Source: JBGMEA01 sp963674555 | GTDB lineage: Bacteria > Bacillota > Clostridia > Eubacteriales > Anaerofustaceae | Direction of reading: 5' to 3' | Assembly (NCBI GenBank): GCA_963674555.1 | Contig: OY771429.1 | Coordinates: forward strand, 1,364,001-1,428,000 | DNA length: 64,000 nucleotides | Shown here: positions 9,562-18,541 of the stretch, one piece after another | Layout of the letters: every line of letters starts with the position of its first letter | Numbering within the stretch: the first letter of the stretch is position 1 | Program-made: the position numbers and the translations under genes | The notes under the pieces: generated by a model | What the model was told of the DNA's origin: nothing | Seen by the model: the letters and a program-made list of their open reading frames with translations, nothing else | Database searches by the model: none

Positions 9562-11622
9562 TCAGTATTTAATTATTCTTTTTTTGACTGCATAGGGTTG
9601 TAGATTTTGAGAGCTACCTGAACCATAAGAGCCGGATGATGCACTTGCGCTGTGATTATGGCTTCCTGCATAATTGGTATAGTGGGTACCTTGTGTATTT
9701 TTGGTTCTCCATCCTTCAACGATATAATCATTATCTGAAGTCGATGTATACCAAACTGGATATCCATGTCGATGGTTTCCGTTTGAATTCACCGTTACAC
9801 TTACAGAGTGACTATGCGATTGTAAGTTTTTATTGCCTCCCGTATCCGTCAATGAATTAAAGTCAGAATCACTCGAATTGAAACCAACAATAACTCGCCC
9901 TAATGTGTTAGGCAAATTGAAAGTTGTACTCCCATCACCAGATCCATAAGTTGTTCCAATTACCGCAAATAAATCTGCATAATCCGTGCGACTAATCGCA
10001 GCACCATCTTCAAGGAGATAACCAGAAGGAATGGTGTTTGCATTCCATTCGAAAGACATCCCAACTGGGCATAAAATACTTCCATTGGCATCATAATAAT
10101 TTGTTGCCTGTATCCCATTACTATCAACTGATCCCATCATACCAAATGCTGTGAGTCGTTTTTCCGTATCAATATCCATAGTTGGTGTGATGGTTGTAAT
10201 ATTACAAGTATCGATTGTACTTGATAATAAATCAGCAATCTCTATCTCAAAAGAATAGGCTTTCTCTGCATCAAAAGTACCACTAATATTTGCATTATAT
10301 GAGAATGAGCCTGCGTTCCATACTATTGAAATATTATTCCATGAGCCGTATGAACCACCTACTTCTTTAAATCGATAACGCGATGTGCTACACGTATTAG
10401 TTGTACTTAGATTCCAATTATCGTATGTCCCATTAAATGTTAAATTTACTGTTGTTCCAATTAGATCAGGACTTGTCCTTTGAGCTTGAATAGATTCAAT
10501 AGTTGGTGCAATATAATTGTGAAAATGATCCGTATCGATATCTATTGAGTATGAATTGTAATTGCCTCTACTGTCAGTAATTTTAACTATAAATTGATTA
10601 TCTTTGCAATCTGTAAAGGTTTTATTGATTGGAAATGTATCGGTATTGCTTGCATACTGTGTACTGTGCCCACTTACAATAAATGAATAACAGTATGTAT
10701 TCAAGATAGCTCCTTTGTTTACTGATCCTCCATTTGAAAGGTTGACTTGTAAGTTTGAGTAATCTTTAATGATAATGTCATTTGATTCTGTAATATCTAC
10801 AATGCTTGTATCCGTATCTTGATAACTTATATTTCCCACAGAAAGTGTTGGGGCTCTTCCAGTACTTGAAATTGATCCTGTTGCTGTTTTAGATGAAGTG
10901 CTACCAATCTGTGTTGTTTTAGAACTTGAAGTATAAGTTCGCAACTCAAATGTAAAAGTAGTTGAATTTACTGTTTGCATACAACCGTATGCAAGGTCAA
11001 TTTCATCCGAATCAAGCGTTACATTTCCGCTTGTATATCCATTGCGCGTAGCAATTAACGTGGATCCAATTTTAATTTTTAATTCATCGTAATATGACGA
11101 AACATATTTGGTGCAGGGTACACTGAATGCATTACCCACATTTGGATTTGAATCATAAGTAAAATTAGGAACCGTCGAAAGAACACTCCCTCTTGGGATC
11201 GTGTCCATTGTGGCTGTTAGACTAACTGTATAATTAGATCCTCCATCAATATAGGATCCAACATCATATGCTGGATGAAATATACCTTTTAAGTTGAAAC
11301 TCTTTGTTCCATCAGTATCATGATTTACTGTAAATGACCATGTATAAGAATCATCCCCATCTCGTATATAACCATCTTTTCCGTTTGAAGCCGTTGCTAC
11401 ATAAAATTTTACTGAAGTATCCGATGCTTTTGTTGAATCATTTACTTTGAAGTAAATTGCATGATTATCGTCATTATCATATGTATTGTAAGTACTGTCG
11501 CGCCACAATTTAATTTTACATGTAACTGTAGAATAGTTGCCGCTAATATTAGCAACAGAACTCCAATATAGTGTCATAATTATTTCATTGCTAATCGTTA
11601 ATGAACCGTTACCGCTTGCCAT
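9562..11622 (-). CDS. Tail receptor-binding protein with phage collar domain
   Basis: A 686-residue protein. The N-terminal ~480 residues are Ser/Thr/Asn-rich beta-structure of the DUF859 minor-structural type (MASGNGSLTISNEIIMTLYW...). From about 510 it switches to a phage tail collar module: PVGMSFEWNANTIPSGYLLE, then TYGSGDGSTTFNLPNTLGRVIVG and a His-rich QSHSHSVSV...NHRHGYP tip, ending with the usual LQPYAVKKRIIKY. Collar tips trimerise and bind metal, and in phages they contact the host surface. This gene is therefore the probable specificity determinant. Its start overlaps the preceding stop. Confidence 0.85.
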   Translation of the reverse strand: MASGNGSLTISNEIIMTLYWSSVANISGNYSTVTCKIKLWRDSTYNTYDNDDNHAIYFKVNDSTKASDTSVKFYVATASNGKDGYIRDGDDSYTWSFTVNHDTDGTKSFNLKGIFHPAYDVGSYIDGGSNYTVSLTATMDTIPRGSVLSTVPNFTYDSNPNVGNAFSVPCTKYVSSYYDELKIKIGSTLIATRNGYTSGNVTLDSDEIDLAYGCMQTVNSTTFTFELRTYTSSSKTTQIGSTSSKTATGSISSTGRAPTLSVGNISYQDTDTSIVDITESNDIIIKDYSNLQVNLSNGGSVNKGAILNTYCYSFIVSGHSTQYASNTDTFPINKTFTDCKDNQFIVKITDSRGNYNSYSIDIDTDHFHNYIAPTIESIQAQRTSPDLIGTTVNLTFNGTYDNWNLSTTNTCSTSRYRFKEVGGSYGSWNNISIVWNAGSFSYNANISGTFDAEKAYSFEIEIADLLSSTIDTCNITTITPTMDIDTEKRLTAFGMMGSVDSNGIQATNYYDANGSILCPVGMSFEWNANTIPSGYLLEDGAAISRTDYADLFAVIGTTYGSGDGSTTFNLPNTLGRVIVGFNSSDSDFNSLTDTGGNKNLQSHSHSVSVTVNSNGNHRHGYPVWYTSTSDNDYIVEGWRTKNTQGTHYTNYAGSHNHSASASSGSYGSGSSQNLQPYAVKKRIIKY

Positions 11623-13577
11623 TATACATCACTCCTTGCTATGATTATTCTTGAACTTGAAAGATGTGATATAAGAATCTCATCTAATATTACGTCTCCT
11701 TCGAATTCTGCACTAGGTGCATGAACTTTTTGATCGGATAATTCTGAAACAATTTCATTCTCGCTATTTTGGATATATAAACTATTATTATCTGCATGTA
11801 AAGAAGCGGAATTTTCATTTTCATAATCATTGATAATTAAACCGTTTTGATCTAATATAACACCCTTACCGTAAACTTCATCTTTATATTGTGACCAAAC
11901 CTGAGCTGTATCCCCCACGATATTTCTGAGATCAGTAATATAAAATTTATCATCATCTGTGTATATCTCAATTTTGGGAGTACTGCTGCTAGCTGTAAAA
12001 GTATACGTTACTTCTTGTCTTGATTCTTGTTCAACATCAGTATTGATTAATTCTTCATAATTGGTTTCGTCACTGTAGAGTCTTACATAACTGATATTGC
12101 CCGTTACCAAAGCCTCTTTCTTATATGAAAAAGCCAATGTATATATTTCACCTTCAATTACATTAAAAGTTTGGCTCAGTGTCCCGTCAATTAATTCAAG
12201 TTCGCTTCCAGAAACTGTATTAAGTTCTACTTCAGTGCTTCTAATTAAATTAAAACTAATAGGATCGCTTGTTTCCCAGTAATCGGTATTCTTATAGAAA
12301 GCGCTGTTGCGAATTGTATTTGCTCCGCCTGTCTTTGATAATGAAGCCATAATATTTTCAGATGTTTGCTTGATCGTCGTGATCTCAGATGTGATCTCAT
12401 TATTGATGCTTTCGATGTTTTGGACAGTACTAGTAATATCATTGTTCAATTTATCTACTTGAAGAACTGTTTTTTGAAGTGTATTTCGAATACTTGATGC
12501 TGCTTCATAATTAGTATCACTAGCTTCAACTAAGCTGACATTAGAAGTTGATTTTAACCCCCCGGTAAAGCTAATAACATCATTATAATAATTAGTGCTA
12601 ATGCTTACATCATTCACATCAAAGATTGCAATGCGATCACTCGGATCTAACGAAGGATCTCCTCGCCATTCCAATGCATACGCATAATACGTAAAACCGC
12701 TTACTTCTGTAAACATATCTCCAATAATGTCATATCTTTTGTCATCGTCACCGTAGTCCAAAAACGGATTATTTTCGATCCGAAGTTCGGTCAATCCGTT
12801 AGTATCAATTGAAGTCTGATCACTTGAATAAACATTATCTTCTTGAGGAGCACGCGATAGAACCAATGAGTTTACTGGCCCGAAACGCGAATCAAGTGTG
12901 TAATTATAATAGTGATCCCCTTCGATATCCTTTACGGCTGTTCCCGATTGTATACCTGAAACGAATTCCAGTTCACCATCTCGGTTTATAACCGCATTAC
13001 AAAATCCTGCCTGTGCGATATAACCAATTACTTCTCTTAATGTTTCTTCACCGCTTAAATTAGGCTCAGATAATAAATTAAGATCGTAATTATAAAAAGT
13101 ATTGGTTGATAAAGTTAATCCTGCCATACTGCATACCGCTTCTGCATAGGACTGTAGTGTCAATGGATAAATAACAGAATCCATATACTTGATTAATGAA
13201 CTGCTTAATTTCTGCATATCATCATAACAAGTCAATGTCCACACTTTACTTACCGTATCAAATTCCGCGGTATAGACATCCGCAGGCGCAAATGGTACAT
13301 ATTCAACAGTGTCATTCTCAAGAGTTACACCCAAATATGGAATAACTCGAGATCCTTCAAAAGAAAGATTCCGTTCTGTGTCGATTACTTTAATAATATA
13401 TTTTTTGGATATAGTGTTCCCAATAAAAGAGGACTCGGTTTGAGTCCCCCTCTCTATTTCTATACTTTGCAGATTATCGTCATCCAGAAAATCGACCGAA
13501 TCAATCGTTACTTTTCCGCGAATTTGTCTGGATACCGACTCAACTGCGTTTTTAAAATCTTGTGTTACGTTATACAT
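11622..13577 (-). CDS. Phage tail tip / baseplate hub-like protein
   Basis: A 651-residue protein placed after the distal tail gene, where siphophages carry the tail-associated hub protein. The first ~350 residues (MYNVTQDFKNAVES... SIEIERGTQTESSFIGN... LTCYDDMQKLSSSLIKYMD...) resemble the gp27/gp18-like hub fold. A coiled-coil follows (~365-420, LQKVLQVDKLNNDITSTVQNI-like heptads), then a carbohydrate-binding-like beta domain (~425-560, ETSDPISFNLIRSTE...). No peptidase motif is evident, so a wall-degrading tip activity cannot be claimed. Confidence 0.75.
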   Translation of the reverse strand: MYNVTQDFKNAVESVSRQIRGKVTIDSVDFLDDDNLQSIEIERGTQTESSFIGNTISKKYIIKVIDTERNLSFEGSRVIPYLGVTLENDTVEYVPFAPADVYTAEFDTVSKVWTLTCYDDMQKLSSSLIKYMDSVIYPLTLQSYAEAVCSMAGLTLSTNTFYNYDLNLLSEPNLSGEETLREVIGYIAQAGFCNAVINRDGELEFVSGIQSGTAVKDIEGDHYYNYTLDSRFGPVNSLVLSRAPQEDNVYSSDQTSIDTNGLTELRIENNPFLDYGDDDKRYDIIGDMFTEVSGFTYYAYALEWRGDPSLDPSDRIAIFDVNDVSISTNYYNDVISFTGGLKSTSNVSLVEASDTNYEAASSIRNTLQKTVLQVDKLNNDITSTVQNIESINNEITSEITTIKQTSENIMASLSKTGGANTIRNSAFYKNTDYWETSDPISFNLIRSTEVELNTVSGSELELIDGTLSQTFNVIEGEIYTLAFSYKKEALVTGNISYVRLYSDETNYEELINTDVEQESRQEVTYTFTASSSTPKIEIYTDDDKFYITDLRNIVGDTAQVWSQYKDEVYGKGVILDQNGLIINDYENENSASLHADNNSLYIQNSENEIVSELSDQKVHAPSAEFEGDVILDEILISHLSSSRIIIARSDV

Positions 13578-13588
13578 TAAGCACCTCT

Positions 13589-13981
13589 CTAAAATTCACT
13601 GAAAGTAATGGCGAATTCATTGTAGATCACACCATTTCCCGCATTATAGATATTATTGCTCCTGGTAGGTGAGGCATATACTGTCATAGTTTCTGTGTCT
13701 ACTCCTGTAGCAGTATCATAATAAGTGATATCCAAAGATTTTTCTGACGTCGCTTGCATAATTAGCTCTTGTTCCGTTTGTTTGGATACTCTAAACGTAC
13801 AATTGATAACGCGAACGGTTCTTATAACATCTCTGCACAACACGCCTTTTGCGTTTCTGCCTGATGAAGAATCCTCGATATCGACATAATCTACTTGATA
13901 CGCTTTGATATAATCCGAAAGATCAACATCTTCGAATACGCTTGGAGAAGTTTCGACATTATTTATCGTTAAAAAATTCAT
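13589..13981 (-). CDS. Small tail protein, distal-tail-like
   Basis: A 130-residue beta-rich protein. Its order between tape measure and hub, and motifs such as SDYIKAYQVDYVDIEDSSSGRNAKG and GNGVIYNEFAITFSEF, fit the short distal-tail proteins of Firmicute siphophages that link tube and tip. Start ATG is preceded by an AGGAG-type site. Confidence 0.65.
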   Translation of the reverse strand: MNFLTINNVETSPSVFEDVDLSDYIKAYQVDYVDIEDSSSGRNAKGVLCRDVIRTVRVINCTFRVSKQTEQELIMQATSEKSLDITYYDTATGVDTETMTVYASPTRSNNIYNAGNGVIYNEFAITFSEF

Positions 13982-13999
13982 ATTACATATTCTCCTTTC

Positions 14000-16165
14000 T
14001 TATATAGCAAGGTTAACTGAACCTTGCACGCGGCTGAGTGAATTGATAGAATTCACGGCGACTTTTCCGAAATCGGTTTCGCCGACTTTTAGTACGATAT
14101 TAAGTGGTTGGTCGGACGATGATTTGCCTGAAAGTGCTGCTGCAACAGCTTGGTAAACGCCTTGAGATACTGATTCAACGATTTGGTTATTGTTCATTAC
14201 CGCTGTTCTATTTCCAAAATTACTGACCAATTCAGGCCCCGCTTCCCGTGCTATAAACATTTGTCCCGGGTCTAATAAACCACCATTTGCCATTTTTGGT
14301 ATCACTAATAGGTTTAATTTTTTGATACTTACGCCTGGTATTTTATTGATCAATCCGATTGCTGCATTGATTGCTCGAATAAATCCATTAACTGTATCTT
14401 CCGCAAATCCCAAGATTGAGTTAACCACTTTCTTAAAAGCTCCGCTGACTGCGTCTCCTATTTTAGTTCCGATCGATGTAAATTTCTCTTTTACTTTTTC
14501 CCAAATACCACCAAAGAACTCTCCGACTTTTGAAAAGATTTTTTTAATACCTGTCCAAATTTTAGCAAAGCCTTCTTTGATTTTTTCGCCGTTACCTGTG
14601 AATATCCCAATTAGGATATCGAATACACCTGTAATAAAAGTAACGACACCTGAAATTATACCGGACAAGAAATTCCAAACAACTTGGATACCTGTCATTA
14701 TTTTTTCGCCGTATTCGTCCCAAAGTGCTTTTAAGAATTCAAATACAGATCCGAATAAACTAGAGATCGTTTCCCACGCGCTTCCCAATGCTGCAAGGAT
14801 CGCTTCTCCGTGTTCGGCAAAAAATTCAGTAATATAGGTGATGACACCTGATAGGAATTCGACGATTCCACTAACAACGCCGGTTACTTTTTCAGCCACG
14901 CCGCCGATAACTTCACCGACACCGCCTACACTTTCGCTTCCTGAAAAAATACTTTCAAAAAGTCCGATCACTAGGTCGATTACGGGTTGGAATGCTTCTT
15001 TAAGCTTATCGGTCACAGCGGTTACTTTTGCCGCAAATTCTTCGTTTGTGTTCATTAGGTTGACGAAGTAACCGACTAAGGTACTGACAATACCTGCAAT
15101 AATAGCAAATCCTCCGAATCCTTTTTTGCTTGTATCAGAAAATTTATTTGCCGCCTTATCAGCTCCTTCTATAGCATTGTCAACTGATTTGACTTCGCCT
15201 TTCATCTTTTTAAAACTGGAACGGGCGGATTTTGTCGCGGAATCAGTCATGTTACCCATTTTTTTCGTTTCTTTGGTAACGTCACTTAAACCATCGGCAA
15301 ACTTTTTACTTTGTTTACTAACAGAAGAAAAATCTGAAACAGCATCTTCTACATTATTGCTAAGATTTTTCATCGTATTTGAAGCATCTTTGCTCCCATC
15401 ATTAAGTGCATTTACAAGACCGTCGACCATGTAACTGCCTTTTTCATACATCACCTTGCTAGGTGATGTGATACCCCATGCCTCACAAAAAGTATCTAGC
15501 ATTTCTTTTGAAACGTCAACAATACATTGTTTCAAACTATTGAACTCACCTCTGATTGATTCGGTTAATCCTTCTGTAAACGCATTGCCAAGTTCTCTGG
15601 CGCCCTTCTTCATACCATCTGAGATGTTACCTGTTGTCATCTTATAAATAAGGTCTGCAATAGTTTTTACTTCATCTAGAATATTAGAACTTGTTTTGCT
15701 AACAAGTGATCTGATAACATTGGTAACACTAGCAACAACACCGATTCCTGATAGCAGTAGAGAAAGAATATCATTCCAAGCAAGTTTTGCAGGCTCAGCA
15801 TTTAATGTTACTTCTATAGGTATTTCTTGAAGCTTTTCTATTAATTCTTCTACACTAATAGTGTCAACGTTTACTGAAACATTAGGTATTTTTGCTAATT
15901 CTGTCTTAAGTAATTCCAATGCAACCATCATTGATGCAATATTTGCAAGAAATATCGACGAAAAAATATTTCCGTCAATTAAAGAAGGGTCTGCTACTTT
16001 TGTAAATTCCTCAGCTAAGCTTTGAGCATAACCCATTATATTTTTTAAAGCATCCGGGAATGTACCAAGTGTATCGGATAATATCTGAAGTGCATCTTCC
16101 ATCTGGTTGAATGTGCTTAAATCAAGGTTTCCGCTTATATCCGCTTTTAATTTATTTTCAGCCAT
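14000..16165 (-). CDS. Phage tail tape measure protein
   Basis: A 721-residue, helix-rich protein with the typical composition of a tape measure: coiled-coil N-terminus (LDLSTFNQMEDALQILSDTL), hydrophobic central helices (GFGGFAIIAGIVSTLVGYFV; repeated amphipathic ...ISGVVTFITGVFDILIGIF...), a TMP core marker (ITSPSKVMYEKGSYMVDGLVNALNDG) and a small C-terminal domain (MANGGLLDPGQMFIAREAGPELV). The tape measure sets tail length and is usually ejected to form the channel. At 721 residues the family's rough 1.5 angstrom per residue rule predicts a tail near 100 nm (inference). Confidence 0.9.
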   Translation of the reverse strand: MAENKLKADISGNLDLSTFNQMEDALQILSDTLGTFPDALKNIMGYAQSLAEEFTKVADPSLIDGNIFSSIFLANIASMMVALELLKTELAKIPNVSVNVDTISVEELIEKLQEIPIEVTLNAEPAKLAWNDILSLLLSGIGVVASVTNVIRSLVSKTSSNILDEVKTIADLIYKMTTGNISDGMKKGARELGNAFTEGLTESIRGEFNSLKQCIVDVSKEMLDTFCEAWGITSPSKVMYEKGSYMVDGLVNALNDGSKDASNTMKNLSNNVEDAVSDFSSVSKQSKKFADGLSDVTKETKKMGNMTDSATKSARSSFKKMKGEVKSVDNAIEGADKAANKFSDTSKKGFGGFAIIAGIVSTLVGYFVNLMNTNEEFAAKVTAVTDKLKEAFQPVIDLVIGLFESIFSGSESVGGVGEVIGGVAEKVTGVVSGIVEFLSGVITYITEFFAEHGEAILAALGSAWETISSLFGSVFEFLKALWDEYGEKIMTGIQVVWNFLSGIISGVVTFITGVFDILIGIFTGNGEKIKEGFAKIWTGIKKIFSKVGEFFGGIWEKVKEKFTSIGTKIGDAVSGAFKKVVNSILGFAEDTVNGFIRAINAAIGLINKIPGVSIKKLNLLVIPKMANGGLLDPGQMFIAREAGPELVSNFGNRTAVMNNNQIVESVSQGVYQAVAAALSGKSSSDQPLNIVLKVGETDFGKVAVNSINSLSRVQGSVNLAI

Positions 16166-16190
16166 AATTACTCCTTTTATTTATTTTTTG

Positions 16191-16199
16191 TGATATAAT
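16191..16199 (+). promoter_or_regulatory. Extended -10 promoter of the internal plus-strand gene
   Basis: TGATATAAT is a perfect TGn-TATAAT extended -10, 28 nt upstream of the ATG at 16227. No good -35 is present, as is usual for this promoter class. It sits between the tape-measure start and the reverse gene and would fire against the tail operon. Confidence 0.65.
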
Positions 16200-16226
16200 A
16201 ATTTTAAAATTGGGGGGTTGTTTGGT

Positions 16227-16745
16227 ATGAATATCTTTCGAATGTTGCTTACAATAAGTTCATGGCATCCCATGACAATATGGATTTCTTCAATAAGCTT
16301 GGGTTTCACAGCATTTGTTTTTATTGTTATGCCGCTCTTTAGGAGAGTTAGAAGCAAGAGACGTCTTAAAAAAATCTTGAAGACAAATAACGCTGAAGCT
16401 GCAATTGCATGCATTGAACTTTCTGGTTTCGCAGGTCCTGATAGTATGCCCGTTGCTACTCCAATGTATTTAATTGCAAATAATGATATGTTAGTATTAA
16501 CAGCGGCTATGGATTCGTCATTTAGAATTGAAATTCCATTTGCAAAAATAACAACATATACTTTTAATGGATCTAAATTGGATATTACAGTTTCCACAAC
16601 AAATGGTCCAAACTGGCTAACGGTATCTTTGCGAGATGGTCATAATGCTGACGGAGCATTTAACCGCTATGCTTTAAAACATGCCAATATCATTGACTAT
16701 ATCGCTGCGCGTGTGCCAAAGAAACAAGTGCATATTCGAGTTTAA
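16227..16745 (+). CDS. Membrane-anchored protein of unknown function inserted in the tail operon (moron candidate)
   Basis: ATG 16227 is chosen because GGGGGG lies 9 nt upstream; this gives 172 residues. An N-terminal hydrophobic helix (about 15-35, WISSISLGFTAFVFIVMPLF) is followed by a basic stretch (RRVRSKRRLKK) and a soluble beta-rich domain (~60-150) that resembles bacterial PH-like folds. It is the only plus-strand gene besides the integrase and splits two genes normally adjacent in siphophages (tail chaperone and tape measure). Own promoter and orientation are the usual marks of a moron expressed in the lysogen. Superinfection exclusion or host surface change are possibilities, not demonstrated. 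Confidence 0.75.
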   Translation: MNIFRMLLTISSWHPMTIWISSISLGFTAFVFIVMPLFRRVRSKRRLKKILKTNNAEAAIACIELSGFAGPDSMPVATPMYLIANNDMLVLTAAMDSSFRIEIPFAKITTYTFNGSKLDITVSTTNGPNWLTVSLRDGHNADGAFNRYALKHANIIDYIAARVPKKQVHIRV

Positions 16746-16801
16746 TTTATCAAAAAAACTTGAATATGATTGGAGAAAGCACATACTACTTTATGTTGAA
16801 G

Positions 16802-17230
16802 TTATACTTTATTAGTATTTTTAAATTTTTCATTAAACTGAATTGCAAATGCATCAAACTTTTGTGCTTCCGCATTGACAGTGTCTCTTTCATCTTTCCC
16901 ATTTAAAGAAATCGGCATATTTGGATATTGATGATTATCACTCAAACATGTTGCGATTGCATTTGTAATATATATCCCGTTAAGCCATGCAGTAAAATTA
17001 ACTTCCTCTTGCCAAAAGATTTGTTTTTGTTTATGAGCCTCTATAAAAGGCTCTATTTTTTTTGGATTCAAGGTCCAAAACAAAACATAATCAACTCCGA
17101 TCGCCAATGCTTGCGGAAGCCAACCTTCATGGATCAATTGTTTGAAATTTTGATACTTTATTCTGCTTTGCTTGTCGTTTTGCTCTTGCTCGTTGTATTC
17201 CCCTGCGTTTGGTTCTTGCTGAGAGCCCGA
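16802..17230 (-). CDS. Tail assembly chaperone, frameshift extension (T part)
   Basis: Read in the -1 frame of the upstream chaperone gene. No stop occurs from the T7 slippery run (17236-17230) to the TAA at 16802, so slippage would give a 227-residue fusion: 85 residues of the first protein plus 142 from this frame. The only internal start is a TTG at 17137 without a good ribosome site, which argues for expression mainly as the fusion. The C-terminal domain is helical with a hydrophobic patch (WLPQALAIGVDYVLFWTLNP), as in gpGT-type extensions that bring the major tail protein to the tape measure. Confidence 0.8.
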   Translation of the reverse strand, partial: SGSQQEPNAGEYNEQEQNDKQSRIKYQNFKQLIHEGWLPQALAIGVDYVLFWTLNPKKIEPFIEAHKQKQIFWQEEVNFTAWLNGIYITNAIATCLSDNHQYPNMPISLNGKDERDTVNAEAQKFDAFAIQFNEKFKNTNKV

Positions 17231-17484
17231 AAAAAACCGCTTTCCTTTACCGCTCCCTCGATCTCTTTGATGATCTCGTCAAAATTTCCCCCATTTGCTA
17301 AATGAGCTTCGATCTCATCGCCTGCGCGGTCAAAATCTCCGCCCATTGCCAAACTCACAAAACCGCGTACGGTAGATAGCATTTTCTCATCCATAGACGT
17401 TAAAGATACGCCTTGGTCTTCTAAAATACACATCGTGTTGAAATTTAGTTCGGGGATTTTATATTCTTTCCCATTGATCTTCAT
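17158..17484 (-). CDS. Tail assembly chaperone (G part)
   Basis: A 108-residue helical acidic protein (MKINGKEYKIPELNFNTMCILEDQGVSL... FDRAGDEIEAHLANGG) located between the major tail protein and the tape measure, the invariant place of the gpG-type chaperone in long-tailed phages. It coats the tape measure before tube polymerisation. Residues G83-F84-F85 are encoded by the slippery GGT TTT TTT, so part of the ribosomes should shift -1 there and make the longer fusion form. After the zero-frame site the product ends in a Lys/Ser/Thr-rich tail. Confidence 0.85.
   Translation of the reverse strand: MKINGKEYKIPELNFNTMCILEDQGVSLTSMDEKMLSTVRGFVSLAMGGDFDRAGDEIEAHLANGGNFDEIIKEIEGAVKESGFFRALSKNQTQGNTTSKSKTTSKAE
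17230..17236 (-). promoter_or_regulatory. -1 programmed ribosomal frameshift site
   Basis: On the minus strand the heptamer T TTT TTT lies exactly in the X XXY YYZ register of the chaperone frame (codons 84-85). Re-pairing after a one-base slip is perfect. The -1 frame is open for 142 codons. This is the conserved arrangement described for tail chaperones of long-tailed phages. Confidence 0.85.
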
Positions 17485-17518
17485 GGTTTGTTTTCTCCTT
17501 TAATTCAATGATAATGTA

Positions 17519-17543
17519 AGAAGAGCCGATAATCGGCTCTTCT
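17519..17543 (-). terminator. Hairpin between major tail gene and chaperone (attenuator)
   Basis: Twelve-base inverted repeat AGAAGAGCCGAT/ATCGGCTCTTCT separated by one base, between the two genes. There is only a short T-rich stretch after it, so it probably terminates partially and keeps tail-tube mRNA in excess over the chaperone and downstream genes. Confidence 0.65.
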
Positions 17544-17588
17544 GTCAAATAATAGTCATTCGTCTGTGACGAATATGAATCAGATAAA

Positions 17589-17993
17589 TTATACGACAAC
17601 TTTAGTGATTGCAGTGGAAGGTACGATGCTGATCTTCATATCAACAACAGCGTTGATTCCGCCGCCTACGACCCATGCCGTATGTTCGCCCGACCATTGG
17701 AAGATTCCGTCTGCGCCGGCTTCGCCAAATTCTAATTGATAGTTTTGTGATTCTCCGGCCTCTGCTACTACTGCGGCAAAATCCGTATCGGTATAGTTTG
17801 CTGTAAATTCCATAGCAGCCATAGCTTGTACGCCGCTGATGAAAGTCTGCGCCGAATCAGAAAGTGTCGTTGTTTCCAAAAGCGTCGGTGCTGCTCCCAT
17901 ATCAGGAAAAGATTTGATATCTACAAGTTTTGCATATGTGCCAGGTGTTTCAGTCTCAATTTTCAATGTTACTCCGTAAGTGCTAATTGCCAT
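17589..17993 (-). CDS. Major tail (tube) protein
   Basis: A 134-residue protein with the features of siphophage tube subunits: MAISTYGVTLKIETETPGTYAKLVDIKSFPDMG, then ETTTLSDSAQTFISGVQAMAAMEFTANY, a pattern seen in tail-tube proteins of Firmicute phages. Subunits form stacked hexamers around the tape measure. It is followed by the hairpin attenuator and then the chaperone pair. No Ig-like decoration domain is appended. Confidence 0.85.
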   Translation of the reverse strand: MAISTYGVTLKIETETPGTYAKLVDIKSFPDMGAAPTLLETTTLSDSAQTFISGVQAMAAMEFTANYTDTDFAAVVAEAGESQNYQLEFGEAGADGIFQWSGEHTAWVVGGGINAVVDMKISIVPSTAITKVVV

Positions 17994-18019
17994 TTTTATA
18001 ATCTCCTTAAATTAAATTA

Positions 18020-18424
18020 TTATTTTTCGTTTGATTTGTTTTTGATTACTTTGACTATACATTTCGCTAGATCCATCATTCCGTCATTTTTACCGTGAAC
18101 AATGTATTCTACGATTTCTTTATAGTCTTTTTCGGTCAAGCCTCCGTCTACGAATATCTCTTTTACCCGCAAAATATTAAGGCTCTTTTCATACCCGGAT
18201 TTAATCTCCTCTATTTGAGCGCAAAGTGATTCGATTTGCTCTTGATTCGTTTCGTTTGTTTTTTTTAATTTTGATATCTCAGCGACTGAATCTTTATACT
18301 TGTTATTGATTTCATCAAAACGATATTTCGGTATCAATCGCCCGTCATCAAGTATTAACTTATAATCTCCGATCAAGTCTGATATCTCATCATATTTGTC
18401 GCCTAATAATGTTTTTAAATCCAT
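18020..18424 (-). CDS. GP20-like phage scaffold protein
   Basis: The start is placed at 18424 because AAAGGAG lies 8 nt upstream of that ATG; this gives 134 residues. The N-terminus (MDLKTLLGDKYDEISDLIGDYKLILDDGRLIPKYRFDEINNKYK) has the hallmark of GP20 minor structural/scaffold proteins, a small head followed by the IPKxRFDEVNNKYK-type helix and a long coiled coil (~35-85). The C-terminal ~45 residues (KEIFVDGGLTEKDYKEIVEYIV) match the end of this family. Scaffolds act in capsid assembly, yet no capsid gene is present next to it; it could be a relic of the head module or reused in tail assembly. Confidence 0.7.
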   Translation of the reverse strand: MDLKTLLGDKYDEISDLIGDYKLILDDGRLIPKYRFDEINNKYKDSVAEISKLKKTNETNQEQIESLCAQIEEIKSGYEKSLNILRVKEIFVDGGLTEKDYKEIVEYIVHGKNDGMMDLAKCIVKVIKNKSNEK

Positions 18425-18541
18425 AATAACTCCTTTCATTTTTTTCGTTGCATGTCAACGTATTATAGAAGTTCATGCAATGTCGCTTGCAAGTTGCGCA
18501 TATTAAAAAAGTCATCATAAAGATAACTTTTTTATCGATAA

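Noticed and set aside
14190..15434. Long open frames on the plus strand opposite the tape measure gene
   Set aside because: They mirror the biased codon use of the tape measure; no ribosome sites and low-complexity translation.
16181..16597. 138-residue minus-strand frame opposite the internal moron
   Set aside because: The plus-strand frame has an extended -10, GGGGGG ribosome site and sensible membrane/domain structure; the reverse frame has none.
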